Counted from the stretch's first letter, positions 41,466-52,606 are shown. The stretch: DNA of 64,000 nt from Xanthomonas theicola (GCF_014236795.1 NZ_CP049017.1:2334001-2398000), one strand, 5' to 3'. A program made the numbers and translations. The notes: generated by a model not told the origin, from the letters alone.

Positions 41466-42599
41466 ATGATTGACATGGTCGCGTCGTTGATGCGCTACGG
41501 TGCTGATCCGGCCGCGCTCCATCGGTTAGATGGGGATCGCCCACATTGCTGCCCTACGCGACGCTGCTGATGGCACGACGCCCTCAAGGTTCCGTGCTGG
41601 GCGCCGTGGATGCGTTCTATGAGTGGCAAGGTGCGCCACTGCTGTTCCTGGTAGCTGAGGATGCCCTGCAAGACGCACAGCACTTGCACCAGATTCGTCG
41701 TTTACTCGCCATGCGGGGTGACGCTCCCTATCTCGGCGTGGTCGCTCCCGGACGTCTGGACGTCTATCGCATTGCACTGGACCGGCACTCCCCGCAGCAG
41801 GCCATGATGGACATGGGCGACCACGCCCCGGTCACCACATTGGCTAGGCTCGGCAATGGGCGTCCGGAGGTGGCCAGTGGCCGGCGAGGTTGATGCTCGT
41901 CGCTTGATCGGAGTGCCGGAAATCGATGCGGAGACGTTTACGCCGGTGCTCATAGCTGGGAAAGGACTTCCGGCTTTTGCACAAGAACGGGTGCATCGTG
42001 TCAGGGCATTTGACATTTTTTGCTGGCCCGCTGGTCATCGTGCATCAGTCCCCACCTGCAGCTAATGGGAGAATCGGGGTAGCGATCTCCGAGACCGATG
42101 TGGTCTTCAACGAAACCTTTTACGGTTACAGCCTGGCAGGACATGACGATGCCCACGGGTTCGTGCGTTATCTCGCCTTGGTTATCGGCAGCCGGCTGGC
42201 GGTCTGGTTGGCACTCGTCACCAGCGGAAAATTTGGCTTCGAGCGCGAAGTCATCGAGAAGGCGACCCTGGATCGTGTTCCCATCCCCGACTTCGACGCA
42301 CTCGCGCCCTCTCAGCGCACCGAAGTCGTTCAACTATTTGAACGGCTACGCGAGGGACAGGTGTCTTGGGAGGACGTCGATGCCTGGGTCGCTCGCCTGT
42401 ACGGACTGGGCGCACGCGACCTTCAGGTGATTGTCGATACCCTGACGTTCAACCTGCCGTTTGCCCAGAACAAGCACCAGGCTCAACAGTTACCTACTCC
42501 GCGGGACACGGCACGTTTCTGCAGCGTACTGGCCGAAGAGCTGGCCCCCTGGTGTCAGCGCTTCGGCATTCAACTCACGGTTGCGCTGATGCCTCAACT
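41466..42599 (+). pseudogene. Broken restriction-modification (methylase-like) gene
   Basis: Pieces of one protein appear in changing frames. From 41466 MIDMVASLMRYGADPAALHRL; then FYEWQGAPLLFLVAEDALQD and RRLLAMRGDAPYLGVVAPGRLDVYRIAL; later the C-terminal piece GPLVIVHQSPPAANGRIGVAI, VVFNETFYGYSLAG, RYLALVIGSRLAVWLALVTSGKFGFEREVIEKA and PIPDFDALAPSQRTEVVQLFERL. The latter resembles the target-recognition/C-terminal part of Eco57I-like N6-adenine methylases. The methylase core (NPPY) is missing, so the gene also has an internal deletion. Its 3' end is cut by an IS5-type element at 42600. Confidence 0.5.
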
Positions 42600-43338
42600 A
42601 GGGCCTGTTAACACATCCGAAGCCCATCAACGACCAGGACGAAGCTGAGGAATCCAAGGAACATGGCATCCAGCTTCTCGAAGCGCGAGAAAATCCGGCG
42701 GTAGCCTTTCAGGCGACGGAACAGTCTCTCCACTTCGTTGCGCCGCTTGTACATCTCCCGGTTGTATTCCCAAGGCTCGACCCGATTGGATTTCGGCGGG
42801 ACCACCGGCACGAAGCCAAGATCGAGCGCCAACTGGCGGGTTTGGTTGCCTTCGTAGGCACGGTCCATCAACAAATGAATCGGCCGCTCCACTGGCCCCA
42901 GGTGTTCAAGCAACGTGCGGCCTGCAGGTGCGTCATGCACGTTACCAGGCGTCAATCCAAAGGTGATGGCTGTTCGAGCATCTGCGGCAACCATATGAAT
43001 CTTGGTGTTCCATCCACCGCGGGACTTGCCGACGGCCTGCGGACCGTTTTTTTTAATGCGCCCGTGCCATCGGGATGCACCTTGATGCTGGTGGAGTCCA
43101 GCGAGATTGCTTCGATTTTGATGCGCACGATCTGGGACTTCTGCAATTGGGCCAACATCCGGTCCAGCACACCCGCCTTGGCCCAGCGGTTCATGCGTGT
43201 GTACACCGTGTGCCAGTTGCCAAAGCGCTTGGGCAGGCCGCGCCATTTGCAGCCATGCTCGGCAACGTAAAGGATGGCGTTGACCACTTGCAGGTTGGTC
43301 ATGCTGACATTGCCGCGCTGTGCCGGCAGGCAGTGTTC
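42600..43338 (-). mobile_element. IS5-family element with slippage frameshift, 5' end cut by IS200-like element
   Basis: The transposase is coded in two overlapping frames. The left IS end lies at about 42600 (GGGCCTGTTAACAC). The right end is missing since the sequence changes to an IS200-type hairpin near 43340. Confidence 0.75.
42608..43338 (-). pseudogene. IS5-family transposase (two frames), N-terminus truncated
   Basis: First frame: HCLPAQRGNVSMTNLQVVNAILYVAEHGCKWRGL type sequence, with RWAKAGVLDRMLAQL and ISLDSTSIKVHPDGTGALKK (first catalytic Asp), reaching a run of eight A (43047-43054 on the minus strand). The second frame goes on NGPQAVGKSRGGWNTKIH, HLLMDRAYEGNQTRQLAL (second Asp), and RRNEVERLFRRLKGYRRIFSR (Glu), ending at 42608. 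A -1 slip in the A run is the usual way this IS group makes the full enzyme. The first 30-40 residues are gone because an IS200-type element follows at 43340. Confidence 0.7.
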
Positions 43339-43339
43339 G

Positions 43340-44003
43340 AGTAAATATCCCCCGGCAAAGCCGGGGGCTTTAGAGATGTGAGCCGCTCAAAGCGGCTGCG
43401 GGAGCGCTACGCGCCTCCCTTGTTAGGGCCACCTGAAGGTGGCCGACTACCTCAGCAACTGCAATTGGTCCAAGCGCCGATCTTCCGCCTCTTGGTTCTG
43501 GATGTATGCCCCGATCAACCCTTCATCCCGACCTACCCTCGTAACGAAGTAACCTCGCGCCCAGAAGCTCTGCCCTACAAAGTTCCGCTTCCGCTCCCCA
43601 TACACCCGCGCTAGGTGGATGGCGCTCTTGCCCTTGATATAGCCCACCACCTGCGACACCGCCTACTTCGGCGGAATCTTCAACAGCATATGGACGTGAT
43701 CTGGCATCAGATGGCCCTCCTCGACCCGGCTCTCCTTCTGCTCGGCCAATCGCCGGAACACCTCTCCTAGATGCTTCCTCAGACCCACATACAGTGTCTT
43801 ACGGCGACACTTCGGTATGAACACAACGTGGTACAGACACTCCCACCTGGTGTGACTTAAGCTCTCAAACTCATCCATCTCGGTTTCTCCGTCTCGTGTG
43901 CTTGGCCGCTCACGTTGCGGAGTCTCCGGGATGGACTCCCGGATACGTCAAACTTCTACTGCCTCCCCGGCAGAGCCGGGGGAACTCTCAGGTTGGTTTA
44001 GCG
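43340..44003 (-). mobile_element. IS200/IS605-type element
   Basis: Hairpins of the type CCCCCGGCAAAGCCGGGGG (43347-43365) and CCCCGGCAGAGCCGGGG (about 43963-43981) mark the two ends, as expected for IS200-like elements that use subterminal hairpins and have no inverted repeats. A Y1 transposase gene lies between them. Confidence 0.75.
43447..43878 (-). pseudogene. tnpA: IS200-type TnpA (Y1 transposase) with in-frame amber codon
   Basis: The frame MDEFESLSHTRWECLYHVVF, IPKCRRKTLYVGLRKHLGEV and EEGHLMPDHVHMLLKIPPK (HUH motif HVH) is stopped by TAG at 43663-43665 and continues in the same frame with AVSQVVGYIKGKSAIHLAR (in intact copies a Tyr stands at the stop position), then NFVGQSFWARGYFVTRVGRDE. 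The catalytic Tyr lies in the second part. A TAC to TAG change therefore splits the enzyme. Confidence 0.85.
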
Positions 44004-44161
44004 CCTCATAAGAAAAGATGCAGCTGTGATCAGTCGCCTATTCACACCATCGCCAGCGACTCGTATCCAATGCTCCTCCAGAAGGTCGATCGGCAGCCAA
44101 AATGCTACGGATAGGTCGAGACAGGTCTTTGGGCATTTGCTACCAAATAGCGTCCACCCCA

Positions 44162-44189
44162 TAAAAACGCCCCGCAAAGCGGGGCGTTC
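44162..44189 (-). terminator. Intrinsic terminator of gltA
   Basis: On the minus strand AACGCCCCGC-ttt-GCGGGGCGTT is followed by TTTTAT. It begins 24 bases after the gltA stop codon. Confidence 0.85.
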
Positions 44190-44212
44190 CTGCGACGAAC
44201 AAACGGCAGCGA

Positions 44213-45502
44213 TCAATGCTGGCCGTCGCTCTTGTAGTCACGCTTGTCGTGGCCGGTGTAGATCTGGCGTGGACGGCCGATCTTCAGTTCCGGATCGACC
44301 TGCTGCTCCAGCCAATGCGACACCCAGCCGGCGGTGCGCGCGATGGCGAACATCACGGTGAACATCTCCACCGGGATGTTCAGCGCCTTGTAGATGATAC
44401 CCGAATAGAAGTCCACGTTCGGGTACAGTTTGCGCTGCACGAAGTAGTCGTCCTTCAACGCGGCCTCTTCCAGCTTCAGGGCCACTTCCAGCAGCGGATC
44501 GTTGACGCCCAGTTCGCCCAGTACCTTGTGGGTCATCTCGCGGATGATCTTGGCGCGCGGGTCGAAGTTCTTGTATACGCGATGACCGAAGCCCATCAGG
44601 CGGAAGCTGGAGTTCTTGTCCTTGGCCTTGGCCACGGCGCTCTCGACGTTGTCGGCGGTGCCGATCTCCTCCAGCATCTTCAGCACGGCCTCGTTGGCGC
44701 CGCCGTGCGCCGGGCCCCATAGCGCGGTGATGCCGGCGGCGACCGAGGCGTACGGGTTGGCGCCGGTGGAGCCGACCAGGCGCACCGTCGAGGTGGAGGC
44801 GTTCTGCTCGTGGTCGGCGTGCAGGATGAAAAGCAGGTCCAGCGCCTTGGCCACAACCGGGTTCATCTCCAGCTGCTCGCTCGGCACTTCGAACATCATG
44901 TGCAGGAAGCGCCCGACGTAGCCGAGGTTGTTGCGCGGGTAGCGGATCGGCCAGCCGATCGAATAGCGGTGCGCCGCGGCGGCGATGGTCGGCACCTTGG
45001 CGATCAGGCGGATCGCGGCCAGGCGCCGCTGCTCCGGATCGTTCAAGTCCAGGGTGTCGTGGTAGAACGCCGACAGCGAGGCCACGGTGCCGGCCATCAT
45101 CGCCATCGGGTGCGCGTCGTGGCGGAAGCCGCCGAGGAAGTTCTTCAATGACTCGTGCATCATCGTGTGATGCGTCACTTCGTGGTCGAACTTCTTAAAT
45201 TCGTCGGCGCTGGGCAGCTCGCCGTTCATCAGCAGGTAGGCCACTTCCAGGAAGTTGGACTTCTCGGCCAGTTGCTCGATCGGATAGCCGCGGTACAGCA
45301 GCACGCCGTTGTCGCCATCGATGTAGGTGATGGCCGACTTGCAGCTGGCGGTCGCTGTGAAGCCCGAGTCGTAGGTGAACAGACCGGTCTCCTTGGTCAA
45401 CTTGGAAATGTCGACGCAAGCGTTGCCTAAGGTGGGTTCGAGTACCGGCAGTACGACAGATTTGTCGCCGGCGTTCAGCGTGACCTGATCAAGATCGGAC
45501 AC
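44213..45502 (-). CDS. gltA: Citrate synthase
   Basis: First enzyme of the TCA cycle; condenses oxaloacetate with acetyl-CoA. The 429 residues are those of the hexameric, NADH-sensitive type: [43 protein letters not shown] (catalytic His), [30 protein letters not shown] (His/Asp region) and [24 protein letters not shown]. It is monocistronic, with about 290 bases upstream before the rpmE2 terminator; that stretch must hold its promoter, but I see no gene in it. Confidence 0.97.
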   Translation of the reverse strand: MSDLDQVTLNAGDKSVVLPVLEPTLGNACVDISKLTKETGLFTYDSGFTATASCKSAITYIDGDNGVLLYRGYPIEQLAEKSNFLEVAYLLMNGELPSADEFKKFDHEVTHHTMMHESLKNFLGGFRHDAHPMAMMAGTVASLSAFYHDTLDLNDPEQRRLAAIRLIAKVPTIAAAAHRYSIGWPIRYPRNNLGYVGRFLHMMFEVPSEQLEMNPVVAKALDLLFILHADHEQNASTSTVRLVGSTGANPYASVAAGITALWGPAHGGANEAVLKMLEEIGTADNVESAVAKAKDKNSSFRLMGFGHRVYKNFDPRAKIIREMTHKVLGELGVNDPLLEVALKLEEAALKDDYFVQRKLYPNVDFYSGIIYKALNIPVEMFTVMFAIARTAGWVSHWLEQQVDPELKIGRPRQIYTGHDKRDYKSDGQH

Positions 45503-45740
45503 AGTGTGCGCTCCTCAGTGGAAGACGCCTGTCCGAAGCTTTGCGAACAGACGAGTGAAGGAAGTCCACGGCAATTACCACGGATCGCGCCATTATCGCA
45601 CAGCGACATTTGCGTCGTCGCTCGTACTCGAGTCGTAGCGCGAGGGCCTGCGGCGCGACACAGCGTTGCACCCCCGCCGCCGCCAGGACGGAAGGATGAC
45701 GCCGGCGGCGGCTTGCCGGGAATCGCGCATCGGAGAAGCC

Positions 45741-45772
45741 AAAAAAAGACGGCCGCGCAGGGCGCGGCCGTC
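45741..45772 (-). terminator. Intrinsic terminator of rpmE2
   Basis: On the minus strand GACGGCCGCGC-cct-GCGCGGCCGTC is followed by seven T. It starts 24 bases after the rpmE2 stop. Confidence 0.9.
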
Positions 45773-45795
45773 TTCTGCCACTTCGATGGGTCCGA

Positions 45796-46038
45796 TCAGC
45801 GCGCGTAGCGCTTCTGGAACTTGTCGATGCGGCCGCTGGTGTCGATGACCTTGTGCTTGCCCGTGTAGAACGGGTGCGAGGCTGAGGAGATTTCGACCTT
45901 GATCAGCGGGTATTGTTCGCCATCCTCCCACTTGACCGCCTCTTTTGAGGACATGGTCGACCGGGTCAGGATCTTGAAATCGGAGGTGACATCGTGGAAC
46001 ACGACGTCGCGGTACTGCGGATGGATGTCGGCCTTCAT
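45796..46038 (-). CDS. rpmE2: 50S ribosomal protein L31 type B
   Basis: An 80-residue protein starting [20 protein letters not shown] and ending [12 protein letters not shown]. It lacks the CxxC zinc site of type A L31, so it is the zinc-independent paralogue that in many bacteria is induced under zinc limitation by Zur. I do not see a convincing Zur dyad upstream. It is a single gene with its own terminator. Confidence 0.95.
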   Translation of the reverse strand: MKADIHPQYRDVVFHDVTSDFKILTRSTMSSKEAVKWEDGEQYPLIKVEISSASHPFYTGKHKVIDTSGRIDKFQKRYAR

Positions 46039-46151
46039 GGGCTCGCACCGTAGGGGGCTGCTGGACAAGAGGCAAATCATACCAACTCCCTCGACGTTCG
46101 TGCAAGGGCAACGTTGTCCCGATTCACGTTCCGGGGGGCGGCGCGGCCGGC

Positions 46152-47090
46152 TCAACCGGCGCCGACCGCCGCGCGCACCAGCGCCTGAAACCGCGTCTGG
46201 TCGTAGCGGATCAACATGGCCGCGTTGTCGGCCAGGCCGAGCTGGCGGTTCCAGTCGACCAGGGTGGCACCGCGGCTGTGGACCCCGGCCAGCTCGACCT
46301 GCAGTGGCCGCGACTGCACCTCCAGCGCGGCGTCGGGCTGCAGCGCCCAGGCCATCGCCAGCGCGTCGGCGGCATACCAGTACTCGCCGCGCGAATCCTC
46401 CGACCACAACCGGGTCTTGCGCGAGATCGCGTCGTAGAAGCGCGCCTTGTCGGCGTCGGCCGCCAGCCATTGTGCGACCTCGCGGTGCGGCAGACCGTGG
46501 GCCACGGTGGCCTCCCAGTCGGCGACGTCGATGTGCGGGAATGCGGAAAACACGATGTGCGCCGCCTCCGGGTCGAAGGCGATGTTGAACTCGGCCGCCG
46601 GGGTGATGTTGCCGTGGCAGGTGATCGCCCCGCCCATCACCACGAAGCGGCGCACGCGCTGCGGCAGGGTCGGGTCCAGCTTCAGCGCCAGCGCGATGTT
46701 GGTCAGCGGCCCCAGCGCGACCAGCAGCAGGGCGCCGGCGTACCGGTGCGATAGACGCAGGATCGCCAGTACGGCATGCTCGGCCTCGGCCGCGCGCGCC
46801 GCCGGCGCCGTGCCGACGTCGCCGAAGCCGTCCAGGCCGTGCACATGGGCGGCGTCCACCGCCGTGTGCAGCAGCGGATCGGCGCAGCCGGCGAACACCG
46901 GCACGTCCTCGCGCCCGGCCACTTCGCACAGCTTCAGCGCATTGCGCACGGTGTACTGCAGGCCGACGTTGCCGGCGGCGATGGTCAGCCCGACCACCTC
47001 GTGGCGCGCGTCGGCGAAGGCCATCAGCAGGGCCAGGGCGTCGTCCACGCCGGGATCGGTGTCGATCAGCAGGGGAATCTTGTCGTTCAT
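46152..47090 (-). CDS. Inosine/uridine-preferring nucleoside hydrolase
   Basis: Cleaves ribonucleosides to base and ribose. The 312 residues start [26 protein letters not shown], where DTDPGVDDA is the calcium/ribose-binding signature of the family; [50 protein letters not shown] and a C-terminal Asp in the GATLVDWN region complete the site. An ATG five codons upstream (47105) is also possible. It is a stand-alone gene next to recG; purine or pyrimidine preference cannot be read from the sequence. Confidence 0.92.
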   Translation of the reverse strand: MNDKIPLLIDTDPGVDDALALLMAFADARHEVVGLTIAAGNVGLQYTVRNALKLCEVAGREDVPVFAGCADPLLHTAVDAAHVHGLDGFGDVGTAPAARAAEAEHAVLAILRLSHRYAGALLLVALGPLTNIALALKLDPTLPQRVRRFVVMGGAITCHGNITPAAEFNIAFDPEAAHIVFSAFPHIDVADWEATVAHGLPHREVAQWLAADADKARFYDAISRKTRLWSEDSRGEYWYAADALAMAWALQPDAALEVQSRPLQVELAGVHSRGATLVDWNRQLGLADNAAMLIRYDQTRFQALVRAAVGAG

Positions 47091-47209
47091 GCCGTGATTT
47101 TTCATTGGTCCGTTCGGCGGTCGAGTCTGGCATCGCGGCAGGGCGGTGGAAAGCCGAGATTGGGAATCGGCAAACAATCGCGGCCCTGGCGGATCCCCAA
47201 TCCCAGCGG

Positions 47210-49363
47210 CTACGCTGCCGCGTAGCGCGCCGCGCCGCCGACCCAGCGCGCGACGATGCGATCGGCGAGCGCCGGCGCCTCGGCCAGCAGCCGTTCGGCC
47301 AGCGCATGCACCCGCGGCAGCATGCCGGCGTCGCGCGCCAGGTCGGCGACGCGGAACGCGGCCAGGCCGGTCTGGCGGGTGCCGAGCAACTCGCCGGGGC
47401 CGCGCAGTTCCAGGTCCTTCTCGGCGATGACGAAGCCGTCGCTGGTCTGGCGCATGGTTTGCAGCCGCTGCCGTGCCATCGCCGACAGCGGCGCCTGGTA
47501 CATCAGCACGCAACTGGATGCGGCTGCGCCGCGCCCGACCCGGCCGCGCAACTGGTGCAATTGCGCCAGGCCCAGGCGTTCGGCGTTCTCGATGATCATC
47601 AGCGAGGCATTCGGCACGTCGACGCCGACCTCGATCACAGTGGTGGCGACCAGCAGGTCGATTGCGCCCTGCTTGAATGCGCGCATCGCCGCCTGCTTCT
47701 CGGCGCCCCTCATGCGCCCGTGCGCCAGGCCCACCTTCAGTTCCGGCAACTGCGCCGACAGCGCCTCGAACGTGGCCTGCGCCGCGGTGGCGTCGATGCG
47801 GTCGCCCGCCGCGCCGCCGCGCCCCTGCGCGGGCCTGTCGCTGTCCTCGGTTTCGTCGATCAGGGTGCACACCCAGTACGCCTGACGGCCCTCGGCGCAG
47901 GCCGCGCGGATGCGCTGCACCAGCTCCGGGCGGCGCTCGGCGCTGAGCACGATGGTCTGCACCGGGGTCCGCCCGGGCGGCAGTTCATCGATTGCCGACA
48001 CGTCCAGGTCGGCATAGGCGGCCATCGCCAGCGTGCGCGGGATCGGGGTGGCGGTCATCACCAGTTGGTGCGGCACGCCCGCGCCGGAGGCGCCCTTGTC
48101 GCGCAGCGCCAGGCGCTGGTGCACGCCGAAGCGGTGCTGCTCGTCGACGATGGCCAGGGCCAGGTCGTGGAACGCCACCGCGGCCTGCATCAGCGCGTGC
48201 GTGCCAACCACCACCTGCGCCTCGCCCGAGGCGATCTGCGCCAGCACCGCGGCGCGCGCCTTGCCGGTGACCTTGCCGGCCAGCCAGGCGACGCGGATGC
48301 CCAGCGGTTCCAGCCACGCGCGCAGGTTGGCCAGATGCTGCTCGGCGAGCAGTTCGGTCGGCGCCGCCAGCGCCGCCTGCTTGCCCTTGTCCACCGCCAG
48401 CATCGCCGCCAGCGCCGCGACCACGGTCTTGCCGCTGCCGACATCGCCCTGCACCAGGCGCAGCATCGGCGACGGCTTTTCCAAGTCGGCGCGGATCTGC
48501 GCGAACACCCGTTGCTGCGCGCCGGTGAGCTGGAACGGCAGCGACTGCTGCAGACGCCTGGTCAGCAGGCCGCGGCCGCGCAGCGACGGCGAACGCTGGC
48601 GCTGCAGGGCGATGCGCTGCCGGCGCAGGCTCAGATGGTGCGCCAGCAGTTCTTCCAGCGCCAGCCGCTGCTGCGCCGGGTGCAGGCCGGCGGCGAGCGC
48701 GCCCAGGTCGGCCTGCGGCGGCGGCCGGTGCGCGACCAGCAGTGCGCTGCGCAGCGACGGCAGGCCCAGTTCGGCCAACATCGCCGCCGGCAGCAGCTCC
48801 AGCGACGCGTCGTCGGGCAGCCGGTCCAGCGCTTGCCCGATCAGCTTGCGCAGCGTCGCCGGGCCGATGCCCTCGACCGCCGGATACACCGGGTCCAGGC
48901 GGTCGTCCAACCCCGCAGCGGCGGCACCGAGGATCTGGTAGCTCGGGTGCACGATCTCCAGGCCGTGCTGTCCCGGCTTGGGCGTGCCGAACGCGCGCAG
49001 CCGCGCGCCGACCGCGAACTGCGCCACCTGCGCAGCGCGGAACTGGAAGAAGCGCAGCACCAGCGTGCCGCGCGAGTCGTCGGCCACCACCACGCGCAGC
49101 GTCGGCCGGTAGCGGAAGCCGCGATCCACCGCCTCCACGCGCACTTCGACCTGCGCCGGGATGCCCGGCTGCAACGCCGCCACCGCGGTCAGCCGGGTGC
49201 GGTCCTCATAGCGCAGCGGCAGGTGCAGCCACAGGTCCTGCAGGGTCAGCAGACCGCGCGCGGCGAACTTCTCCGCGACCCTCGGGCCGACGCCCGGCAG
49301 CGCCGACAACGGCGCCTCGCCTGCTGCCGACAGCGTCGGCGCCGGGACCTGCACGTGCGGCAC
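47210..49363 (-). CDS. recG: ATP-dependent DNA helicase RecG
   Basis: Branch-migrating helicase that remodels stalled forks. The 717 residues have the wedge/OB domain ([29 protein letters not shown]), helicase motif I ([20 protein letters not shown]), motif [15 protein letters not shown], motif [14 protein letters not shown] and motifs V-VI ([34 protein letters not shown]). The start ATG 49363 lies 9 bases after the ridA stop. Downstream, a GATTGGGAAT/ATTCCCAATC-like dyad occupies the gap at 47158-47208. Confidence 0.97.
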   Translation of the reverse strand: MPHVQVPAPTLSAAGEAPLSALPGVGPRVAEKFAARGLLTLQDLWLHLPLRYEDRTRLTAVAALQPGIPAQVEVRVEAVDRGFRYRPTLRVVVADDSRGTLVLRFFQFRAAQVAQFAVGARLRAFGTPKPGQHGLEIVHPSYQILGAAAAGLDDRLDPVYPAVEGIGPATLRKLIGQALDRLPDDASLELLPAAMLAELGLPSLRSALLVAHRPPPQADLGALAAGLHPAQQRLALEELLAHHLSLRRQRIALQRQRSPSLRGRGLLTRRLQQSLPFQLTGAQQRVFAQIRADLEKPSPMLRLVQGDVGSGKTVVAALAAMLAVDKGKQAALAAPTELLAEQHLANLRAWLEPLGIRVAWLAGKVTGKARAAVLAQIASGEAQVVVGTHALMQAAVAFHDLALAIVDEQHRFGVHQRLALRDKGASGAGVPHQLVMTATPIPRTLAMAAYADLDVSAIDELPPGRTPVQTIVLSAERRPELVQRIRAACAEGRQAYWVCTLIDETEDSDRPAQGRGGAAGDRIDATAAQATFEALSAQLPELKVGLAHGRMRGAEKQAAMRAFKQGAIDLLVATTVIEVGVDVPNASLMIIENAERLGLAQLHQLRGRVGRGAAASSCVLMYQAPLSAMARQRLQTMRQTSDGFVIAEKDLELRGPGELLGTRQTGLAAFRVADLARDAGMLPRVHALAERLLAEAPALADRIVARWVGGAARYAAA

Positions 49364-49372
49364 GGCCGACGC

Positions 49373-49756
<384 letters not shown>

Positions 49757-49789
49757 GGCGGCTCCAACGGAAGAGTGAGGAGGTATTTT

Positions 49790-50044
49790 ACTCGGGACTC
49801 GGGACTCGGGACTCGGGACGGCAGGATGATGTCCCGGCGCAAACCGCCGTCAAGCGATTCGATGAAAAAATCGCCGCATTATTTGAAGGAAAAAAGCGGC
49901 TTTTTGCGACTCCACACCAACCGCTTTTCTGCAGGAAGGGCTTCAGCCCCGACGCTTTACCGGTGAGGCGTCGGGGCTGAAGCCCTTCCTGCAGAAACGC
50001 AGAAATGCGGCGTACTCGCAAAAATCCCGAGTCCCGAGTCCCGG
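49790..50044. repeat. Inverted heptad arrays between spoT and ridA
   Basis: The left arm (49790-49819) has four units of ACTCGGG and the right arm (50025-50044) has nearly three units of TCCCGAG, ending three bases after the spoT stop. The 205-base core contains a further perfect palindrome (49927-49996) and A-rich dyads. Confidence 0.85.
49927..49996. repeat. Perfect 29-bp palindromic REP-like repeat
   Basis: The arm beginning TTCTGCAGGAAGGGCTTCAG (49927-49955) is exactly repeated in reverse complement at 49968-49996, with a 12-base loop. The GGGCTTCAGCCC core is typical of xanthomonad extragenic palindromes. It lies inside the heptad-array pair. Confidence 0.9.
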
Positions 50045-50046
50045 TC

Positions 50047-52215
50047 TCACTGCCGGCGCACGCTCTGCACCGCGGTCAGGCGCCGCAGCCGGCGCATCAC
50101 CTCGGCCAGGTGGTTGCGGTCGCGCACCTGGATGCTGAAGCGCAGCACCGCCGCGTTGAAGTCGCGGTCCAGGTAATCCACCCGCTCGATGTTGGATTGG
50201 CTCTGTGCGATCGCCGCGGCCAGTTGCGCCAGCACACCAGTGCGGTTTTCCACGTCCACCACCAGCGCGGTGTCGTAGTCGCCGATGACGCTGGCGTCCC
50301 AGCCGATCGGCACCCAACGTTCGGGCGACTTGCGCAGCTCGGCCAGGTTCGGGCAGTCCAACCGGTGCACGACGATGCCCTTGCCGGCGGTGTGGTAGCC
50401 CATGATCTCGTCGCCGGGAATCGGCTGGCAACAATTGGCGAAGCTGACCACGCCGCGCTCGGTGCCGTTGATCAGGATCTTTTCCTGGGAGTACCTGGAA
50501 TGGCCGCCGCGCAGTTCCGCATAGGCCATCAGCGCCTGCGCGGCCTGGTTCGGCATCCAGTTGCCCAGCGCGATGTCGGCCAGCAGTGCCTCCAGGCGCG
50601 GATAGCGGTGTTCGCTGAGGAACGCGTCCAGGCGCCCCTTCGGCAGCCTTTCCAGCGCGCTGTCCATCGCCTCCAGCGCGCGGTCGAGCATGCGATGGCC
50701 CAGTTGCACCGCGTCTTCGTGCTCGAGTTGCTTGAGCTGGTGGCGGATCGCGGTGCGCGCCTTGCTACTGACCACGAACTCCAGCCATTGCGGCTTGGGC
50801 GTGGCCGAGCGCGCGGTGATCACTTCCACGGTCTGCCCGCTGACCAGCTTGGTGCGCAGCGGCACCAGCCGCTTGTCCACCCGCGAGGCCACCGCGCGGT
50901 TGCCGACGTCGGTATGCACCGCGTAGGCGAAGTCCAGCGCGGTGGAGTTGCGCGGCAACGCCAGGATCTTGCCTTTCGGCGTGAACAGGTAGACCTCGTC
51001 CGGGAACAGGTCGACCTTGACGTTGTCCAGGAATTCCAGCGACGAGCCGGCGGCGCGCTGCGACTCGATCAGTTCCACGATCCAGGCATGCGCGCGGCTC
51101 TGCGCGCTGTTGGGCGAGTCGCCGCCGAACTTGTAGGTCCAGTGCGCGGCCACGCCGCGCTCGGCGATCAGATCCATTTCCTCGGTGCGGATCTGCACCT
51201 CGATCGGCGAGCCGTAGGGGCCGAACAGCACCGTGTGCAGCGACTGGTAGCCGTTGGCCTTGGGGATGGCGATGAAGTCACGGAAGCGCGCGTCCAACGG
51301 CTTGAAGGTGGCGTGCACCGCACCCAGCGCGTGGTAACAGTCCGGCACCGCGCGTACCGCCAGGCGGAAGCCGAACACGTCCATCACCTGGTCGAAGGAT
51401 TTGTTCTCGTCGCGCATCTTGTTGTAGATGCTCCACGGGGTCTTGATCCGGCTGACCAGGCGGTGCGCCAGCCCTTCCTTGGCCAGCCGCTGCGACAGCC
51501 GTACCTCTACCTGCGCCATCGACTCGCGACGCACCACTGGCTGGCTGCGGATGTGCTTTTCGATGATCGCGTGGCGCCATGGGTGCAACGCGCGGAAGCC
51601 GAGGTTCTGCAGCTCGGACTTCATCAGGCTCATGCCCAGGCGCTGCGCGATCGGCGCGTAGATCTCCAGCGTCTCGCGGGCGATGCGACTGCGCGCCTCG
51701 GCGCTCTGCGCGCCGAGCGTGCGCATGTTGTGCAGGCGGTCGGCGAGCTTGATCATGATCACGCGCAGGTCGCGCGACATCGCCAGCAGCATCTTGCGGA
51801 AGCTTTCGGCGGCCGCTTCCTGGCGGTCGCGGAACTTCAGCTTGTCCAGCTTGGTGACGCCGTCCACCAGTTCGGCGACCGCCTCGCCGAATTCGGCGGC
51901 CAGTTCGGCACGGGTCAGCGGCGTGTCCTCGATGGTGTCGTGCAGGATCGCCGCGATCAGCGCTTCCACGTCCAGGCCGAGTTCGGCCAGCAGCCCGGCC
52001 ACCGCCACCGGATGGGTGATGTACGGCTCGCCCGACTTGCGCGTCTGCCCGGCATGCGCGGCGGCGCCGACTTCCCAGGCACGGCGCAGCAGCGGGATCT
52101 GCTCGGCCGGCAGATAGCTGGCGCTGCGCTCGAGTTGCAGGACGTAGTCGGGGATCGCCCCGCTGGCCGGCGACAGTGCGGCGGTGACGACCGGGGCGGA
52201 AGGGCCTGGGTTCAT
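50047..52215 (-). CDS. spoT: Bifunctional (p)ppGpp synthase/hydrolase
   Basis: Sets the level of the alarmone (p)ppGpp. The 722 residues contain the HD hydrolase domain with YITHPVAVAGLLAELGLD and ILHDTIEDTPLT (intact HD motif), the synthetase domain with FRDFIAIPKANGYQSLHTVLFGPYG, a TGS domain (YLFTPKGKILALPRNSTALDFAYAVH), a conserved-Cys helical part (VSFANCCQPIPGDEIMGY) and a C-terminal ACT domain. It follows rpoZ, as usual. Confidence 0.96.
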   Translation of the reverse strand: MNPGPSAPVVTAALSPASGAIPDYVLQLERSASYLPAEQIPLLRRAWEVGAAAHAGQTRKSGEPYITHPVAVAGLLAELGLDVEALIAAILHDTIEDTPLTRAELAAEFGEAVAELVDGVTKLDKLKFRDRQEAAAESFRKMLLAMSRDLRVIMIKLADRLHNMRTLGAQSAEARSRIARETLEIYAPIAQRLGMSLMKSELQNLGFRALHPWRHAIIEKHIRSQPVVRRESMAQVEVRLSQRLAKEGLAHRLVSRIKTPWSIYNKMRDENKSFDQVMDVFGFRLAVRAVPDCYHALGAVHATFKPLDARFRDFIAIPKANGYQSLHTVLFGPYGSPIEVQIRTEEMDLIAERGVAAHWTYKFGGDSPNSAQSRAHAWIVELIESQRAAGSSLEFLDNVKVDLFPDEVYLFTPKGKILALPRNSTALDFAYAVHTDVGNRAVASRVDKRLVPLRTKLVSGQTVEVITARSATPKPQWLEFVVSSKARTAIRHQLKQLEHEDAVQLGHRMLDRALEAMDSALERLPKGRLDAFLSEHRYPRLEALLADIALGNWMPNQAAQALMAYAELRGGHSRYSQEKILINGTERGVVSFANCCQPIPGDEIMGYHTAGKGIVVHRLDCPNLAELRKSPERWVPIGWDASVIGDYDTALVVDVENRTGVLAQLAAAIAQSQSNIERVDYLDRDFNAAVLRFSIQVRDRNHLAEVMRRLRRLTAVQSVRRQ

Positions 52216-52261
52216 GCGGGAAGACTATGCCAGCAGCGCAAGGACGGCAAACCGCCAAACG

Positions 52262-52289
52262 CGAAACAGCCCGCGGATGCGGGCTGTTC
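52262..52289 (-). terminator. Hairpin between rpoZ and spoT
   Basis: AACAGCCCGC and GCGGGCTGTT form a 10-bp stem with a 4-base loop (52265-52288), followed on the minus strand by TTC. It may attenuate read-through from rpoZ into spoT. Confidence 0.55.
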
Positions 52290-52306
52290 GGCGCGGCCGG
52301 ACGCGA

Positions 52307-52606
52307 TCAGTCGTCGTTCTTGGACATGTCCTCGTCGGCGACGACCTCGGCCGCTGCCCACTCCAGCGCTTCGCGCTCGGCGCGCTCGCGCTCGGCCTTC
52401 TCGACCTCGTCGATCAGCGCGTTGTCGATCTTGCGCGCCGCGATCTCGCGCAGCGCCAGCACCGTCGGCTTGTCGGCCGATTCGGTGTTGTCGAGGGTGG
52501 CCTGCACACCATTGGCCAGCTGGCGGGCGCGCTTGGACGCCATCATGACCAGTTCGAAACGGTTGTTAACGACTTCCAGGCAGTCTTCTACAGTGATGCG
52601 GGCCAT
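52307..52606 (-). CDS. rpoZ: RNA polymerase omega subunit
   Basis: The 99 residues start [33 protein letters not shown] and contain [15 protein letters not shown], as in all omega subunits. The C-terminal tail is long and acidic. It binds the beta' subunit, helps assembly and takes part in the (p)ppGpp site, which fits its place between gmk and spoT. Confidence 0.97.
   Translation of the reverse strand: MARITVEDCLEVVNNRFELVMMASKRARQLANGVQATLDNTESADKPTVLALREIAARKIDNALIDEVEKAERERAEREALEWAAAEVVADEDMSKNDD

Noticed and set aside
43347..43981. Terminator or riboswitch reading of the CCCCGGC/GCCGGGG hairpins
   Set aside because: They flank a Y1 transposase at the positions expected for IS200-type end hairpins.
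49790..50044. CRISPR array or transposon ends as explanation for the heptad arrays
   Set aside because: The units are 7 bases in direct tandem with no spacers, no cas genes are present, and the cores between paired arrays share no sequence and code for no enzyme.
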